Counted from the stretch's first letter, positions 26,070 through 37,206 are shown. The stretch is DNA of 64,000 bases from Desulfobulbus sp. (GCF_030824455.1 NZ_JAVBXR010000124.1:62001-126000); one strand, 5' to 3'. Made by a program: numbers and translations. The notes: generated from the letters alone by a model not told the origin.

Positions 26070-26753
26070 TTAGGCCGCGGCCTGCGAGGGCAGGAAGGGG
26101 CGCAGATCCTGCTCGTACCGGGTCAGCACCTTAAACCCGTTGGCTTCCAGGGCGGCAATCGCCTTGTCGCCGTCCGCCTTGGCCACCCGGATCACCAGAT
26201 GTGAGATGTCGGGATAGCCCTTAGCCGGCCAGCAGAAAAAGCTCTGCAGATTGATCCGCTGCTCCTTGAGAATGGCGGTAACTTCGGCCAGTCGACCAAT
26301 CCGGTCGTCAACCAGCACCCCAAGACGCACGCTCTCCTCGCTCATGCCGATGGCCTGCAGCAACACCGCCATGACGTCGGTGCTGGTGACGATGCCGACC
26401 AGTTGGTCGCCGACCATCACCGGCAGCGAACTGATGTTCTCGGTCTGCATGATGTAGGCCGCCCGTTCGATGGTGGTGTCGGGGGCCACGGTCTTCACCG
26501 TCTTGACCATAATCATCGCCACCTCCACCTTTTGCAGCAGGTAATGCAATTCGTGGGCGCTGAGCGAGGTGGCGGGCGAGGCCCAGTTCTGCTTCAAATC
26601 CCGATCCGAGACCATGCCGACCAGTTTTCCCTTTTTATTGACGATCAGCAGATGCTCGATCTGGTGTGCGTCGATCAGTTCGCGGGCCTCGACCAGGGTG
26701 GTTTCCGGGGGTGCGGTGACAAGGTTGGTGTGCATGATTTGGCCGATATACAT
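26070..26753 (-). CDS. Tandem CBS-ACT domain protein (AcuB-like)
   Basis: This 227-residue cytoplasmic regulatory protein has two CBS domains forming one Bateman module (about 5-60 and 78-135, each with a HLLIVNKKGKLVGMVSDRDL-type core). An ACT-like domain follows (about 140-215, RLGVLVDDRIGRLAEVTAIL). CBS pairs bind adenine nucleotides and ACT domains bind amino acids or similar metabolites, so this is a likely energy or metabolite sensor; the AcuB name reflects layout only. AAGGAG precedes the ATG by 6 bp. It is followed by a terminator shared with ftsH. Confidence 0.8.
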   Translation of the reverse strand: MYIGQIMHTNLVTAPPETTLVEARELIDAHQIEHLLIVNKKGKLVGMVSDRDLKQNWASPATSLSAHELHYLLQKVEVAMIMVKTVKTVAPDTTIERAAYIMQTENISSLPVMVGDQLVGIVTSTDVMAVLLQAIGMSEESVRLGVLVDDRIGRLAEVTAILKEQRINLQSFFCWPAKGYPDISHLVIRVAKADGDKAIAALEANGFKVLTRYEQDLRPFLPSQAAA

Positions 26754-26792
26754 AGGGTGCTCCTTTCTTAAAAACCACTGCGGTTGACAGTT

Positions 26793-27176
26793 TTAATAAC
26801 TGATTTTCCTCACCACCAACGATCCGTTCTCGGGATGGCGATAACTGATTTCGCCTTGCAGCTGTTCTTCCGCCACCTGCCGGGATAGCTGCATCGACAG
26901 GATGAGGGAGCCGGGCCGGGGCCGTTTGACCAGCCACTTCACCGTGGCGCCGTCCTGCACGAAGCCTGAAGGGGCCGGCGAGGCCGAGGTCATTTTCACC
27001 CCCGGCGGAATCTGCTGCAGGACAATAAAGGCGGCAGGCACCGGCTTTTGGATGGTCAGCAGCATCTGCACGTCGCTGCCGCCGCCGGCCAGATACCGCC
27101 CAACCACGCCGCTCTCCGCAGCCGCCATCCCCCCAAAAATCAGCGCCAACAGGATCTGCACAAGGAAAGGTCGCAT
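26793..27176 (-). CDS. Small exported protein, unknown, paired with the membrane HTH gene
   Basis: This 127-residue protein has a Sec signal peptide (MRPFLVQILLALIFGGMAAA). The rest looks like a beta-sandwich, with QMLLTIQKPVPAAFIVLQQI and SLILSMQLSRQVAEEQ. A similar run (IQKPVPAAFIVxQxIPPG) is seen in proteins with a cohesin- or Ig-like fold, but I cannot name a family. It starts 9 bp after the HTH-membrane gene stop, so the two are an operon and may act together across the membrane. Confidence 0.6.
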   Translation of the reverse strand: MRPFLVQILLALIFGGMAAAESGVVGRYLAGGGSDVQMLLTIQKPVPAAFIVLQQIPPGVKMTSASPAPSGFVQDGATVKWLVKRPRPGSLILSMQLSRQVAEEQLQGEISYRHPENGSLVVRKISY

Positions 27177-27185
27177 CGAAAGCTC

Positions 27186-28163
27186 CTATTCCTTGCCGTC
27201 CGCCAGCGAGGAGGGGACAAAGGTTTGCGTTTTTTTGTTCCAGGCGTATTTGCCGGCCAGCCACAACTCTTCAATGGCCGTAAAATTAATCAGATTTTCA
27301 CCGGGAATGGAATAGGTTTCGTAGGCCTTGAGAATTTCACTGTCGCTGATGACGGAGTCTTTGTCGCTGTCCACCCAATGATAGGGGGCAATCACGATCC
27401 GCGTCGGGCCGCCGATGGCGTCGCCGGCGCTCTGCCCTTCCCGGGAGATGACGTCGCCGGAAAAGCCGATCTCCTCGTCGGGCCGCAATTTCTTGCCCGG
27501 CTCGACCAGATAGAGGAAGACGGCCTTGCCGTTGCTCAACTTGCCGATCCATCGGGGATTTTTGCCGAATTGCTTCGCTGCGCCTTCGTCGGCCGGACCC
27601 ACCGCCTCGCAGTCGCCGAGCAGTTCCTCCCGGATCAGCAGGGTGTTGTGGGCCTCAACTGCGCCTGTGGTCTGAATCAGCACCGGAAAGGGAAGATTGG
27701 GGGCTGTATGCGTGGGCATGGTCCTGGTGGCGCGGATGTCGGAGCGATTGGACCACACGGCGAACCCGACCATGACAACCACCGCGAGCAGACCGCCGCC
27801 AACGCCGATCCACAGCCTTCGGCGGGCGAGCAATCGCTGCAGCCTGCCCGCGGCAATCGGCGCAGCCGATGTTTCCGTCGCGGTTTGGACGGCGGCCGAA
27901 TCGGCGCCTTCGGCAACAGATCCATCCTCCCCCTCGGCCCCGGCTTCCGCTTCCAGCAGTTCCTCAAGGGATACTTCCAGGGCCTCGGCCAGTTTTTTCG
28001 CGTTTTCCAGCTTAATCGAGGGATAACGGCGGTTTTCCCACCGGGAAATGGTGTCCGTGGTCACGCCCACCACGGTTGCCAGATAGAGCTGGGTCAACCC
28101 CTTCTGCTCCCTGATCAACCGGATGGCATTGCCGTTGACGTCTACGCTGTTGCTGCTGTTCAT
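27186..28163 (-). CDS. XRE-type HTH protein with one membrane helix and an EF-hand-like loop
   Basis: This is a 325-residue protein. Residues about 12-70 are an XRE helix-turn-helix (IRLIREQKGLTQLYLATVVG, then TTDTISRWENRRYPSI). An acidic linker follows, then one transmembrane helix (about 118-138, LWIGVGGGLLAVVVMVGFAV), placing the rest outside the cytoplasm. The outer part ends with DSDKDSVISDSE, whose Asp/Ser/Glu spacing fits an EF-hand or dockerin calcium loop. The layout resembles RodZ but the outer domain differs. It could carry an outside signal to DNA. The start at 28163 gives a tidy HTH, but no good ribosome-binding site is visible; frames to 28409 add only Arg/Pro-rich residues. Confidence 0.7.
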   Translation of the reverse strand: MNSSNSVDVNGNAIRLIREQKGLTQLYLATVVGVTTDTISRWENRRYPSIKLENAKKLAEALEVSLEELLEAEAGAEGEDGSVAEGADSAAVQTATETSAAPIAAGRLQRLLARRRLWIGVGGGLLAVVVMVGFAVWSNRSDIRATRTMPTHTAPNLPFPVLIQTTGAVEAHNTLLIREELLGDCEAVGPADEGAAKQFGKNPRWIGKLSNGKAVFLYLVEPGKKLRPDEEIGFSGDVISREGQSAGDAIGGPTRIVIAPYHWVDSDKDSVISDSEILKAYETYSIPGENLINFTAIEELWLAGKYAWNKKTQTFVPSSLADGKE

Positions 28164-28407
28164 CGCATATCGTGTGAAGGAAAGCGTCGAAGCAGTCAGC
28201 TCCGCGCGCGCTTGTCGCCGGCGTGGCCATCTGCCGACCTCAACAGGAACGAACACTCTGCCGCCCCTATCCCCTGCTTCCAATGGCCCATTATAAGCGA
28301 ACCGCCAGCTGAAAGCTACCTGCGCCGCAGGGAAACGCCGAGCATGTACGCAGCAACCCGCCCCTGGCCGTGAGCCCCGCACCGCAAGCAAGCCGTTCGC
28401 CCTCGCC

Positions 28408-28438
28408 AAAAAAAGGGCGCTTCCGAAGAAGCGCCCTT
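28408..28438 (-). terminator. Rho-independent terminator of glnA
   Basis: GGGCGCTTC (28415-28423) pairs with GAAGCGCCC (28428-28436) around a CGAA loop. Seven T follow on the minus strand. Confidence 0.9.
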
Positions 28439-28466
28439 GCCCAACAGCGTCAGATGATCAAAAAGA

Positions 28467-29795
28467 TCAATATCTGCTCAGATAGGTGTCCAACTCCCAA
28501 TCGGTGACGGCGGTGCGGAAGGCGTCCCATTCCTTCTCCTTGCCCTCGATGTATTTCTCGAGGATGTGCGCGCCCAAGGCTTCCTTGGCAATCGGATTGG
28601 CCTTCAGTTCCTGGATGGCCTCGTACAGGTTGGCCGGCAGGCTGGCAATCCCGGCTTCCTCTTTCTCGGCGGCGGTCATCTCGAAGATGTCGACATTGAC
28701 CGAATCCGGCACCGGCAGGTTGTTCTTGACGCCGTCCAGACCGGAATTGAGCATCATCGCAAAGGCGAGATATGGGTTGCAGGTGGGATCCGGGCAACGC
28801 ACCTCGGTCCGGGTGCCCAGACCGCGGGAGGCCGGGATGCGGACAAGCGCGGAACGATTCGACGCCGACCAAGCCACATAGACCGGGGCCTCGTAACCGG
28901 CCACCAGACGTTTGTAGGAGTTGACCAGCGGGTTGGTGACGCCGCAGAAGCCCTTGGCGTTCTTCATGATGCCGGCGATGTACTTGTAGGCCACCTCGCT
29001 CAGCTGCAGCGGACCCTTTTCGTCAAAGAAGGCGTTGGTGCCGTCGACATTGAACAGCGACTGGTTGGTGTGCATGCCGGAACCGTTGATGCCGAACACC
29101 GGTTTGGGCATGAAGGTGGCGTGCAGGCCGAACTCGGCGGCGATCGAACGGACAACCCACTTGAAGGTGACGGTGTTGTCTGCGGCGGTCAGGGCGTCGG
29201 CATACTTGAAGTTGATCTCATGCTGGCCTTCGGCCACCTCGTGATGGGAGGCCTCGATCTCAAAGCCCATCTCCTCCAGGGTCTCAATGATGGCGCGGCG
29301 GCAGTCGATGCCGGCGTCATCGGGCTCGACGTCGAAATAGCCGGTAACATCGTCGGTGATGGTGGTAGGGTGGCCCTCGTCGTCGCGGCGGAACAGGAAA
29401 AATTCGCACTCGGTGCCGACATTCATGGTGTAGCCCATGGTTTTGGCGTCGGCAAGCACGCGTTTGAGGTTGTTGCGGGGGCAGCCTGCAAAAGGGGTGC
29501 CGTCGGCTTTGTAAACGTCGCAGATGATGCGGGCGGCGTTGCAGCCGTCTTTTTCACGCCACGGCAGGACCACAAAGGTGTCGTAATCCGGCTTGAGGTA
29601 CATGTCGGACTCGTTGATGCGAACGAATCCCTCGATGGAGGAACCGTCGAACATAATCTTGCCGTCCAACGCTTTTTCGATCTGGCTGAGCGGCATGGCG
29701 ATATTCTTCATGGCGCCGAAGATATCGACAAACTGGAGGCGGAAGAAATTGACGTTCTTCTCTTTGATGATTTTCATAATTTGGTCGCGGGTCAT
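28467..29795 (-). CDS. glnA: Glutamine synthetase type I, short (GSI-alpha-like)
   Basis: This 442-residue cytoplasmic enzyme makes glutamine from glutamate, ammonium and ATP. Motifs: [36 protein letters not shown], the ammonium/glutamate loop [13 protein letters not shown], and the arginine box [10 protein letters not shown]. It is about 25 residues shorter than the enterobacterial GSI-beta enzyme and lacks the NLYDLPP adenylylation tyrosine loop. Control by GlnE adenylylation is therefore not expected; feedback inhibition is more likely. AAGGAG lies 7 bp before the ATG. It follows the GSIII gene on the same strand after a terminator and 478 bp, so it is probably transcribed separately. Confidence 0.93.
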   Translation of the reverse strand: MTRDQIMKIIKEKNVNFFRLQFVDIFGAMKNIAMPLSQIEKALDGKIMFDGSSIEGFVRINESDMYLKPDYDTFVVLPWREKDGCNAARIICDVYKADGTPFAGCPRNNLKRVLADAKTMGYTMNVGTECEFFLFRRDDEGHPTTITDDVTGYFDVEPDDAGIDCRRAIIETLEEMGFEIEASHHEVAEGQHEINFKYADALTAADNTVTFKWVVRSIAAEFGLHATFMPKPVFGINGSGMHTNQSLFNVDGTNAFFDEKGPLQLSEVAYKYIAGIMKNAKGFCGVTNPLVNSYKRLVAGYEAPVYVAWSASNRSALVRIPASRGLGTRTEVRCPDPTCNPYLAFAMMLNSGLDGVKNNLPVPDSVNVDIFEMTAAEKEEAGIASLPANLYEAIQELKANPIAKEALGAHILEKYIEGKEKEWDAFRTAVTDWELDTYLSRY

Positions 29796-30216
29796 AATTC
29801 TGCTCCTTATTCTTTGTGGATTCTGATTGCCAACAAACTGCAGCCAGGGTCAGCAGGCGCTGGGGGCTCGGCTGGGTGTGCAGTTCGCCATAAGCCAACC
29901 GGTCAGCCACGGGCCTCCAGCTGAAACCGGCAATTGCAACGATAACAACATTGTCGTTTCCGCAACGAGATGCGAACGACGTTCTTGAACATGGAAAAGA
30001 TCAATACCCGACCTTAATCATCAGCTACAGTACGAGAGTTGCGCAGGCAGGTCAACCACCAATAGGGGTTGGGAGTGCGGTTCACGGATCTGATCCTCGC
30101 TCGTGCGCGGGACGAATGGCGCCGGCGGATTCGGCCGCGTTGGCCTCAAGCGGGCTCTGGCTGACGAGGGGGGAAACTGCGCGGCAGTCTGGCGCGAAAG
30201 GCCGCCTTGCGCACGA
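29796..30216. other. Upstream region of glnA, no gene seen
   Basis: About 420 bp lie between glnA and the GSIII terminator. It is expected to hold the glnA promoter. I looked for a GG-N10-GC sigma-54 site on the minus strand and found none, and no clear -35/-10 pair stands out. Confidence 0.4.
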
Positions 30217-30248
30217 AGAAAAGGCCGCCCCCTGCTGGGAGCGGCCTT
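30217..30248 (-). terminator. Probable terminator of the GSIII gene
   Basis: AAGGCCGC (30221-30228) pairs with GCGGCCTT (30241-30248) over a 12-nt loop. On the minus strand it is followed by TTTTCTTC. It lies 25 bp past the GSIII stop. Confidence 0.65.
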
Positions 30249-30273
30249 GAACGTTTTCGTGATGCAGCCGGGA

Positions 30274-32454
30274 TCAGCGGATGAACAGCATCTCCTGGTA
30301 GGAGGGCAGCGGCCACAGATCGTCAGCCACCACGGACTCCAGAGCGTCGGCGTAACCGCGAACCGCCAGCATGGCGGGCAGCACCTTGTCGCACATGTAC
30401 TTGGCGTGGGTCAGGGTGTCGCCGCCCTCATGGGCCAGCAGCTTCTCCAGTTTGTCCACTTCGACCTGCATGGCGCGCAGGTTGGTGGTGACTTCCTCCA
30501 GGGTGACCATCTTGAAGTCGTGACCAATGGCCTGCATGCTGGCGCAGGTCTCAGCCAGCTGGCCCTGGTAGCGCATCGCGGCCGGAAAGATCACGGTGCG
30601 GGCCATACGGATCACCAAGTTGGCCTCGGTGGCGACGGTCTTGACGTACTGCTCCAGGTAGATCTCCTGACGGCTCTTCAGTTCGGCCTCGGAGAGGACA
30701 TTGTACTTGGTGAAGAGTTCCACCACGTCCTTGCTGGTGAGCACGGGCAGGGCTTCGGGGGTGGTCTTCAGGTTGGGCAGTCCGCGCTTGGCCGCTTCCT
30801 TGTGCCAGGCGTCGGAGTAGCCGTCGCCGTTGAAGATCACGGCGTCGTGCTCCTTCATGATCTTCTGCAGCAGCATCTGCACGCCTTCGTTGAACTGGGT
30901 CTTGTTGACTTTGCCCAACTTCTCCAATTCGGTTGCCACGTAATCAAGCGATTCCGCCATCATCGTGTTCAGGGCCACCTGGGCGCCGGCGATGGAGTGG
31001 GAAGAACCCACGGCGCGGAACTCGAAGCGGTTGCCGGTGAAGGCAAACGGGCTGGTGCGGTTGCGGTCGCCCGGATCCATGGGCAGCGGCGGCAGGGTGT
31101 CGACGCCGATGTTCATGATGCCCTTGGTCTTGGACCCCTTAACCTCGCCCTTCTTGATCTGCTCGAAGACATCGGCCAATTGCTCGCCCAGGTAGGCGCT
31201 CATGATGGCCGGCGGGGCCTCGTTGGCGCCCAGGCGATGGTCGTTGGAGGCGGAAGCCACGGTGGCGCGCAGCAGAGCGCCGTGCTTGTGCAGGGCGCGG
31301 AGGGCGGCGGCGCAGAACACCAGGAACTGGGCGTTGGAGTGGGGGGTTTCGCCCGGATCAAACAGGCTGCCCAACTCGGCGTTGCCCAAGGAGTAGTTGA
31401 GATGCTTGCCCGAGCCGTTGATGCCGGCAAAGGGCTTCTCGTGGAGCAGGCAGATCATGCCGTAGCGCTTGGCCACGCTGCGCAGGGTGGTCATGACCAG
31501 CTGGTTGTGGTCGGTGGCCAGGTTGCCCTGCTCATAGATCGGGGCGATTTCGAACTGGGCCGGGGCCACTTCGTTGTGGCGGGTCTTGACCGGCACGCCC
31601 AGCTTGAAGAGCTCCCGCTCAACTTCCATCATGAAAGAAAGCACGCGGCGATTGATCACGCCAAAGTACTGGTCCTCGAACTCCTGGCCCTTGGCCGAAG
31701 GCGCGCCAAACAGCGTGCGGCCGGCGATGAGCAGGTCGGGACGGGAGAACACAAAGTTGCGGTCAACCAGGAAGTATTCCTGCTCGGGACCAGCGTAGGA
31801 CCCGACCGGCAGTTTGGTGTTGACGCCGAAGAGACTGAGCACGCGCTTGGCCTGCTTGTTCAAGGCCTGCTGGGAGCGCAGCAGCGGGGTCTTCTTGTCC
31901 AGGGCCTCGCCGGTCCAGGAAACAAAGGCGGTGGGGATGCAAAGGAAGGTGCCGTTAGGATTCTCAAGGATGTAGGCCGGGCTGGTGACGTCCCAGGCGG
32001 TGTAGCCGCGGGCTTCAAAGGTGGCGCGCAGTCCGCCGGAGGGGAAGCTGGAGGCGTCGGGCTCGCCCTGGATGAGCAATTTGCCGGAGAACTCGGCCAT
32101 GGCGCCGCCGTCGCCGTCGGGAACCAGGAAGGCGTCATGCTTTTCAGCGGTGAGGCCGGTCAGGGGGTAGAAAACATGGGTAAAGTGGGTCGCGCCCTTC
32201 TCAATGGCCCAGTCCTTCATGGCGTTGGCGACCACGTCGGCAACCGAGGCGTCGAGTTTCTCGCCAAAGGCGATGGTGTTCTTCAGCGACTTGTAGACAT
32301 GCTTGGGCAGACGTTCCTTCATGATCTTGTCATTGAAGACGTTGGAACCAAACACGTCGGTGGGTTTTGTTTCGCTGAAATTCAGGGGGGCATGGGATGG
32401 CTGGTAGTTGATGATTGCCGAAATGGCGTTCAGACGGGCCTGGATTCCACTCAT
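30274..32454 (-). CDS. glnN: Glutamine synthetase type III
   Basis: This 726-residue enzyme is the long class of glutamine synthetase found in anaerobes, cyanobacteria and Bacteroides. Characteristic features are the N-terminal [19 protein letters not shown], the glutamate/metal site [10 protein letters not shown], the block [17 protein letters not shown], and [14 protein letters not shown] in place of the type I loop. A C-terminal domain of about 200 residues is specific to this class. It starts 112 bp after the glnD stop on the same strand, so it may belong to the amt-glnK-glnD transcript. A GGAG site lies 8 bp before the ATG. Two synthetases side by side suggest use under different nitrogen conditions. 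Confidence 0.93.
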   Translation of the reverse strand: MSGIQARLNAISAIINYQPSHAPLNFSETKPTDVFGSNVFNDKIMKERLPKHVYKSLKNTIAFGEKLDASVADVVANAMKDWAIEKGATHFTHVFYPLTGLTAEKHDAFLVPDGDGGAMAEFSGKLLIQGEPDASSFPSGGLRATFEARGYTAWDVTSPAYILENPNGTFLCIPTAFVSWTGEALDKKTPLLRSQQALNKQAKRVLSLFGVNTKLPVGSYAGPEQEYFLVDRNFVFSRPDLLIAGRTLFGAPSAKGQEFEDQYFGVINRRVLSFMMEVERELFKLGVPVKTRHNEVAPAQFEIAPIYEQGNLATDHNQLVMTTLRSVAKRYGMICLLHEKPFAGINGSGKHLNYSLGNAELGSLFDPGETPHSNAQFLVFCAAALRALHKHGALLRATVASASNDHRLGANEAPPAIMSAYLGEQLADVFEQIKKGEVKGSKTKGIMNIGVDTLPPLPMDPGDRNRTSPFAFTGNRFEFRAVGSSHSIAGAQVALNTMMAESLDYVATELEKLGKVNKTQFNEGVQMLLQKIMKEHDAVIFNGDGYSDAWHKEAAKRGLPNLKTTPEALPVLTSKDVVELFTKYNVLSEAELKSRQEIYLEQYVKTVATEANLVIRMARTVIFPAAMRYQGQLAETCASMQAIGHDFKMVTLEEVTTNLRAMQVEVDKLEKLLAHEGGDTLTHAKYMCDKVLPAMLAVRGYADALESVVADDLWPLPSYQEMLFIR

Positions 32455-32566
32455 AGTGCACGCTCCATAATGGGGTTGAAAAGGTAATACCTACAGCTCG
32501 GAAATTAGCTTGTGGATTGATGTAAAACCCGGCCGCTGCCGGATACTGTTGCTCTTGCGGGCGGCG

Positions 32567-35154
32567 CTACAAGCCGGCGGGTTCGGGTTCCGCCTCCTCC
32601 GCGCCGATGATCCGCATCAGGGTCATGCTGATTTTCCCCTTGGTGTCTTCATCGGTCAGCTTGGCGCCGCTTTGGGTGCTGACATAAAAGATGTCGATCA
32701 GCTGTTCGACCTCTGTGGCGATGTGGGCCCGGTGAATGGTCAGGCCGAAATCCGCCAGGGTCTGGGTCAGCCGATAGAGCGTCGCCCGACTGTCGCCGCC
32801 GTACACCTCAACAAGGGTGTACTGTTGCGAGGTCTGGTTGTCGATCACCACCTTGCGCTCCAACTGCTGCACCAGGCGAGCCCCGCCGTAACTCTGCGGC
32901 TGGCTGCGCTCGCTCAGCTGATAGCCGACGTCCAGACGATAGTTGATCGCCAGATTCAAATCCCGCTCCACCGCCGGCCAATCCAGCTCGTCAAAACTGC
33001 GCGAGGTGGCGGGCACGACCTCAAGGGCGTCGACCACCGTTCCGTCCGGCCAGGTGAAAATCTGCGCCGACAACACCGTCAGGTTGTGCAGGGCGAGCAC
33101 GCCGCAAAACTTGGCCAGCAGCCCCACTTTGTCTGGGCCCATGATCAGCAGCGACCAGGAACGACTGCCCATTTCGGCAAAGAGCAGAATCTGCTGTTTG
33201 AGCCGGACCGCGTTTTCGGTGTGCAGCGCCAAGTGCTGCAACACCGCCTCCAGACTGAAACTGAGCAGATAGTCGGCGGGCAGCTGCGCGATCTCGATGC
33301 GGGTAGGGCGGCCGTCCAATTGAGCCAAAATCTGATCCCGGAGCCAACTGACCCCCTGGGCCTCCTCGCCCTCGTCCACCTGCTCGACATGGCAGTCGGC
33401 GCCAAGGCAGGCTTTAAGATTCAGGTACAGCTCGGAGAGCAGGCTCGATTTCCAATCCGACCAGGCCGACGGACCGGTGGCCTTGGAATCGGCGATGGTC
33501 AACAGGTACAGCATGGTCAGACGCTGGGCGTCGCCAATCAATTCCGCCGCCTGCCGAATGAATTCGCGGTCGCTGAAATCGCGGCGCATCGCATTCTCCG
33601 GCAGATACAGGTGGTGGCGAATAAGAAAGGCCAGGGTTTCGCACTCTTCCGCCGAAAACCGCAACCGGGCGCCGATGCCGGCGGCCATTTCCGCGCCCAG
33701 GACCGAATGGTCGCTCTGCTTGCCCTTGCCGATGTCGTGCAGCAGGGCCGCCAGAAAAAGCGCGTCCGTATCCGTGAGCTCGGCAAACAGTTCAGGGTTG
33801 CTCTTTTGCAGCAGCCGCAACTCGACCACGGTCTGCAACTGGTGCCGGTCAACCGTGTATAGATGGTACAGATCGTGCTGGGCCAGCGATTCCACCCCGG
33901 CAAATTCCGGGATATAGCGGGTCAGCAGGCCAGTGGCGAGCATGGTTTCCAGCACCGCAAAAATTCCGTCCGCCTGGGCCAGCACTTCAAGAAACACCTT
34001 GGCCACCCGTTTGGAGCCGCGAAAATGCTCATCCACCAGGTCCAGGTGGTTGGCGACGACCTGCCGGGTGCGGTGATGCAGCGGCAGCCCCGTGCGCCCG
34101 GCCTGGAGGAAAAGGCGCATCAGCAGGTAGGGGCGTTCCGCCAGATCTTCCAGCGAGGTCAAACGGATCGTGCCGCCCCGGACGACTATGGAGCGTTCCA
34201 GTTGCTGTTCCACCGCCAAGCCGCCGGTGAGCCCCAGGACCTCATGCACGTGTTCAAAAAACAGGTCGGTGACCATGGAAACCGTCTGCAGATGACCGTA
34301 GACGTCGCGCATGAAATGCTCGACCCCCAGCATGCCGCCTTCGTCCCGGTAATCAAAGGCCGAGGCGGTCTCCTGCTGCAACTCAAAGATCAGATGATCG
34401 TTTTTTCGACGGCAGAGCAGATGCAGCCGATTTCTAATCTTGGTCAGCATGGACCAGGCATTTTCAAAGGCCTGCCGGTTGACGTCCTCCAGCATGCCCG
34501 ACGACTGGATGGCGTCGAGATCCTGCAGACCAAACACGCCCTTGGCCACCCAGCACATGGCTTGGATGTCGCGCAGGCCGCCCTTGCCTTCCTTCACATG
34601 GGGTTCCAGCAAGTAGGTGTGGCTGCCGTATTTCTGCCAGCGCTCCAGCTTGAAGGCATCCATGGTGCGGACAAATTCATGCCGCCGGCCGTCAAACACC
34701 TTTTTCACATACCGCGACTGCAACTCGGCAAAGAGTTCCTGGGAGCCGGTCAGCAAGCGGGCGTCCAGCAACGACACCTGAAAATGGAAATCATCCAGGG
34801 CAAACTGCACCGCGTCCTTGACCCCGCGCACACTGTGCCCGACCTCAAAGCCCTCATCCCACAGGGGATAGAGTAGGGCCTCGGCCACTGCCTGCATCGA
34901 CTTTTTCGACCACCAGTCGTGTAACAGGAGGAGGTCGATGTCCGAATGCGGATACATTTCACCGCGGCCATAACCGCCCAGGGCAATAACGGCGATCGAA
35001 CCCCGCGCCTTCTGGACCGCCGGGGCGCTGTTAAACTGACGGATGATGAATTCGTCCACCAACGCCGCCGAGCGTTGCAGGATCTCCTGACCGCTGAGGC
35101 CCTGTCGCCAGGCGTCGACCAATGCTTCCTGCTGCGACCGCAAGGTTGAGGCCA

Positions 35155-35155
<1 letters not shown>
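32567..35155 (-). CDS. glnD: PII uridylyltransferase / uridylyl-removing enzyme
   Basis: This 862-residue bifunctional sensor of glutamine adds UMP to, or removes it from, PII. The nucleotidyltransferase domain begins with ALGGYGRGEMYPHSDIDLLL (about 58-77). A PII-UR linker follows. The HD domain (about 450-600) has LAALLHDIGKGKQSDHS for UMP removal. Two ACT domains at the end (about 680-760 and 790-855) bind glutamine. Length and order match family members. Its ATG overlaps the glnK stop by one base (TGATG), so the enzyme and its substrate are co-translated. That is unusual compared with enterobacteria, where glnD is separate. Confidence 0.93.
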
Positions 35156-35523
<368 letters not shown>

Positions 35524-35553
35524 TCAAGTCGACGCTTCGCCGCCAGACCCGCC

Positions 35554-36774
35554 TCAGTTGTAGGCGGTCTCCGAATGTTCGGTGTAATCCAGCCCCTGAT
35601 GCTCGGCTTCCTCGGTGATCCGCAGCCCCATGGTCGCATGCACGCCCTTGAGGATCAACCAACTGACCACAAAGGCATATCCGCACACCACGCCCACGCC
35701 GATGCACTGAGCGAGCAACTGCGCCCCGTTTCCGGCCAGCAGACCGTCCACACCCGCCGGATTGACGGTTTTGTCGGCAAAAACGCCCAACAACAGGGTG
35801 CCGGTGACGCCGCCCACGCCGTGGATGCCGACCACGTCAAGCGAGTCGTCGAACTTGAACTTGCTTTTCATATTGACTGCCAGATAGCAGACAATTCCCG
35901 CGATCAACCCTATAACAATCGCCGCGTTCGGTCCAACAAAACCTGCCGCCGGGGTAATGGTGGCCAGACCGGCAACGGCGCCGGAAGCCGCGCCCAGAGT
36001 GGTGGGTTTGCCCAGTTTGATCCACTCCATGACCGTCCACATCGCCATCCCGGACATGCCCGCCAGATGGGTGGCGACAAAGGCCGCGGCCGCCGTTTCA
36101 TTGGCCGCCAGGGCGCTGCCGCCGTTGAAGCCGAACCAGCCAAACCACAGCAAGCCGGTGCCGAGCACGGTCATCGGCAGATTATGGGGCATGAAATTGG
36201 TCTGCCCGTAGCCTTTGCGCGGACCGATCACCATCACCGAGGCCAAGGCTGCAGCGCCGCAGGTGGCGTGCACCACCAACCCGCCGGCAAAATCGAGCAC
36301 GCCCAGTTTGGCCAGCCAACCGCCGCTGCCCCAGATCCAGTGACACACCGGATTATAGACCAACACCGCCCACAGGAGACTGAAGACGACAAAAGCGGGA
36401 AAACGCACCCGCTCGGCAAAGGCGCCGGCGATCAGGGCCGGGGTAATGACGGCAAACATGCACTGATAGATCATGAAAACCGTGTGCGGAATGGTGGTCG
36501 CGTAGGTGGCGCTCGGCGCGTTGCCCACGCCCTTGAGGCCCACCCAGGACAGGTCGCCGATGAAGCCGCCCACGTCGGGGCCAAAAGACATCGAATAACC
36601 CAAATACACCCATTCCAGCGAAATCAGCGAAATCAGAATGAGGCTTTGCATCATGGTGCCCAGCACATTCTTGCTCCGCACCATGCCCGCGTAAAACAGA
36701 GCCAACCCAGGCGTCATCAGCAACACCAAGCCAGCTGCCGCCAGAACAAACGCAGTATCCGCGCCGTTGATCAT
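35554..36774 (-). CDS. amt: Ammonium transporter
   Basis: This 406-residue inner-membrane channel has about 11 transmembrane helices. Signature segments: DTAFVLAAAGLVLLMTPGLA at the start, FAGGLVVHATCGAAAL (the histidine of the pore), and GVGGVTGTLLLGVFA towards the end. The ATG at 36774 is preceded by GGGAGGGGGAG; a frame reaching 36858 lacks a site and would spoil the first helix. It is the first gene of amt-glnK-glnD and has a near-consensus promoter. Confidence 0.95.
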   Translation of the reverse strand: MINGADTAFVLAAAGLVLLMTPGLALFYAGMVRSKNVLGTMMQSLILISLISLEWVYLGYSMSFGPDVGGFIGDLSWVGLKGVGNAPSATYATTIPHTVFMIYQCMFAVITPALIAGAFAERVRFPAFVVFSLLWAVLVYNPVCHWIWGSGGWLAKLGVLDFAGGLVVHATCGAAALASVMVIGPRKGYGQTNFMPHNLPMTVLGTGLLWFGWFGFNGGSALAANETAAAAFVATHLAGMSGMAMWTVMEWIKLGKPTTLGAASGAVAGLATITPAAGFVGPNAAIVIGLIAGIVCYLAVNMKSKFKFDDSLDVVGIHGVGGVTGTLLLGVFADKTVNPAGVDGLLAGNGAQLLAQCIGVGVVCGYAFVVSWLILKGVHATMGLRITEEAEHQGLDYTEHSETAYN

Positions 36775-36803
36775 CTCCCCCTCCCTGTATATTACATTCT
36801 TGT

Positions 36804-36816
36804 GTAAAAATTTTAC
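36804..36816. promoter_or_regulatory. Palindrome at the amt transcription start
   Basis: GTAAAAATTTTAC is a 13-bp palindrome about 4-16 bp downstream of the amt -10 box. It could be an operator for nitrogen control, but the protein is unknown. Confidence 0.35.
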
Positions 36817-36819
36817 GCG

Positions 36820-36848
36820 ATTGTAACAAAGGAGGAAAAAATATTCAA
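36820..36848 (-). promoter_or_regulatory. Predicted amt-glnK-glnD promoter
   Basis: On the minus strand TTGAAT (36848-36843), a 17-bp spacer and TACAAT (36825-36820) form a good sigma-70 promoter. I saw no sigma-54 site, although sigma-54 control of amt-glnK is common elsewhere. Confidence 0.6.
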
Positions 36849-37177
36849 GCTGTTCCAAGGAACTTTTTCATTGTCAAAGAACTGCGTCAGGCATGACAAA
36901 AGGCTCCGGCAGCAAATAACGGAGGGGGTCGCAAAAGCAGCCAGGTTCCCATAATCAACACAGCCCAACCTCTCGCCAGCGAGAGCCGCAATAATGTGCT
37001 GGTTGCTGCGTATTTACAAAAAAGGCGCCATCCCCAAAAAAACATCACAACCATTGAAAACACATACATAAAATCATTCCACCACACGCAAACCGGCCGG
37101 AAACAGCTCTACATATTTGTCATAGTTAGCGACAAAATAAACAAAATTGTCCGCCATCACCTTTTCCTGCAGGTTGA
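36849..37177. other. Intergenic region between amt and the PilZ gene
   Basis: This region of about 330 bp lies between divergent genes and is AT-rich on both sides. It holds the inverted repeat TTTGTC-N9-GACAAA at 37115-37135, upstream of the PilZ promoter. A 66-codon hydrophobic frame on the minus strand (36887-37087) lacks a proper ribosome-binding site and is not called. Confidence 0.4.
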
Positions 37178-37206
37178 TTTGACAAAGCAAAATGCAACCT
37201 GTAGAC
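37178..37206 (+). promoter_or_regulatory. Predicted promoter of the PilZ gene
   Basis: A perfect TTGACA at 37178-37183, a 17-bp spacer, and TAGACT at 37201-37206. The leader would be about 100 nt. Confidence 0.6.

Noticed and set aside
29796-30000. Sigma-54 promoter for glnA
   Set aside because: I searched the minus strand for GG-N10-GC with TGGC/TTGC and found no acceptable match.
36887-37087. Possible 66-residue hydrophobic protein on the minus strand
   Set aside because: No proper ribosome-binding site, no recognisable family, and it lies in the amt/PilZ control region.
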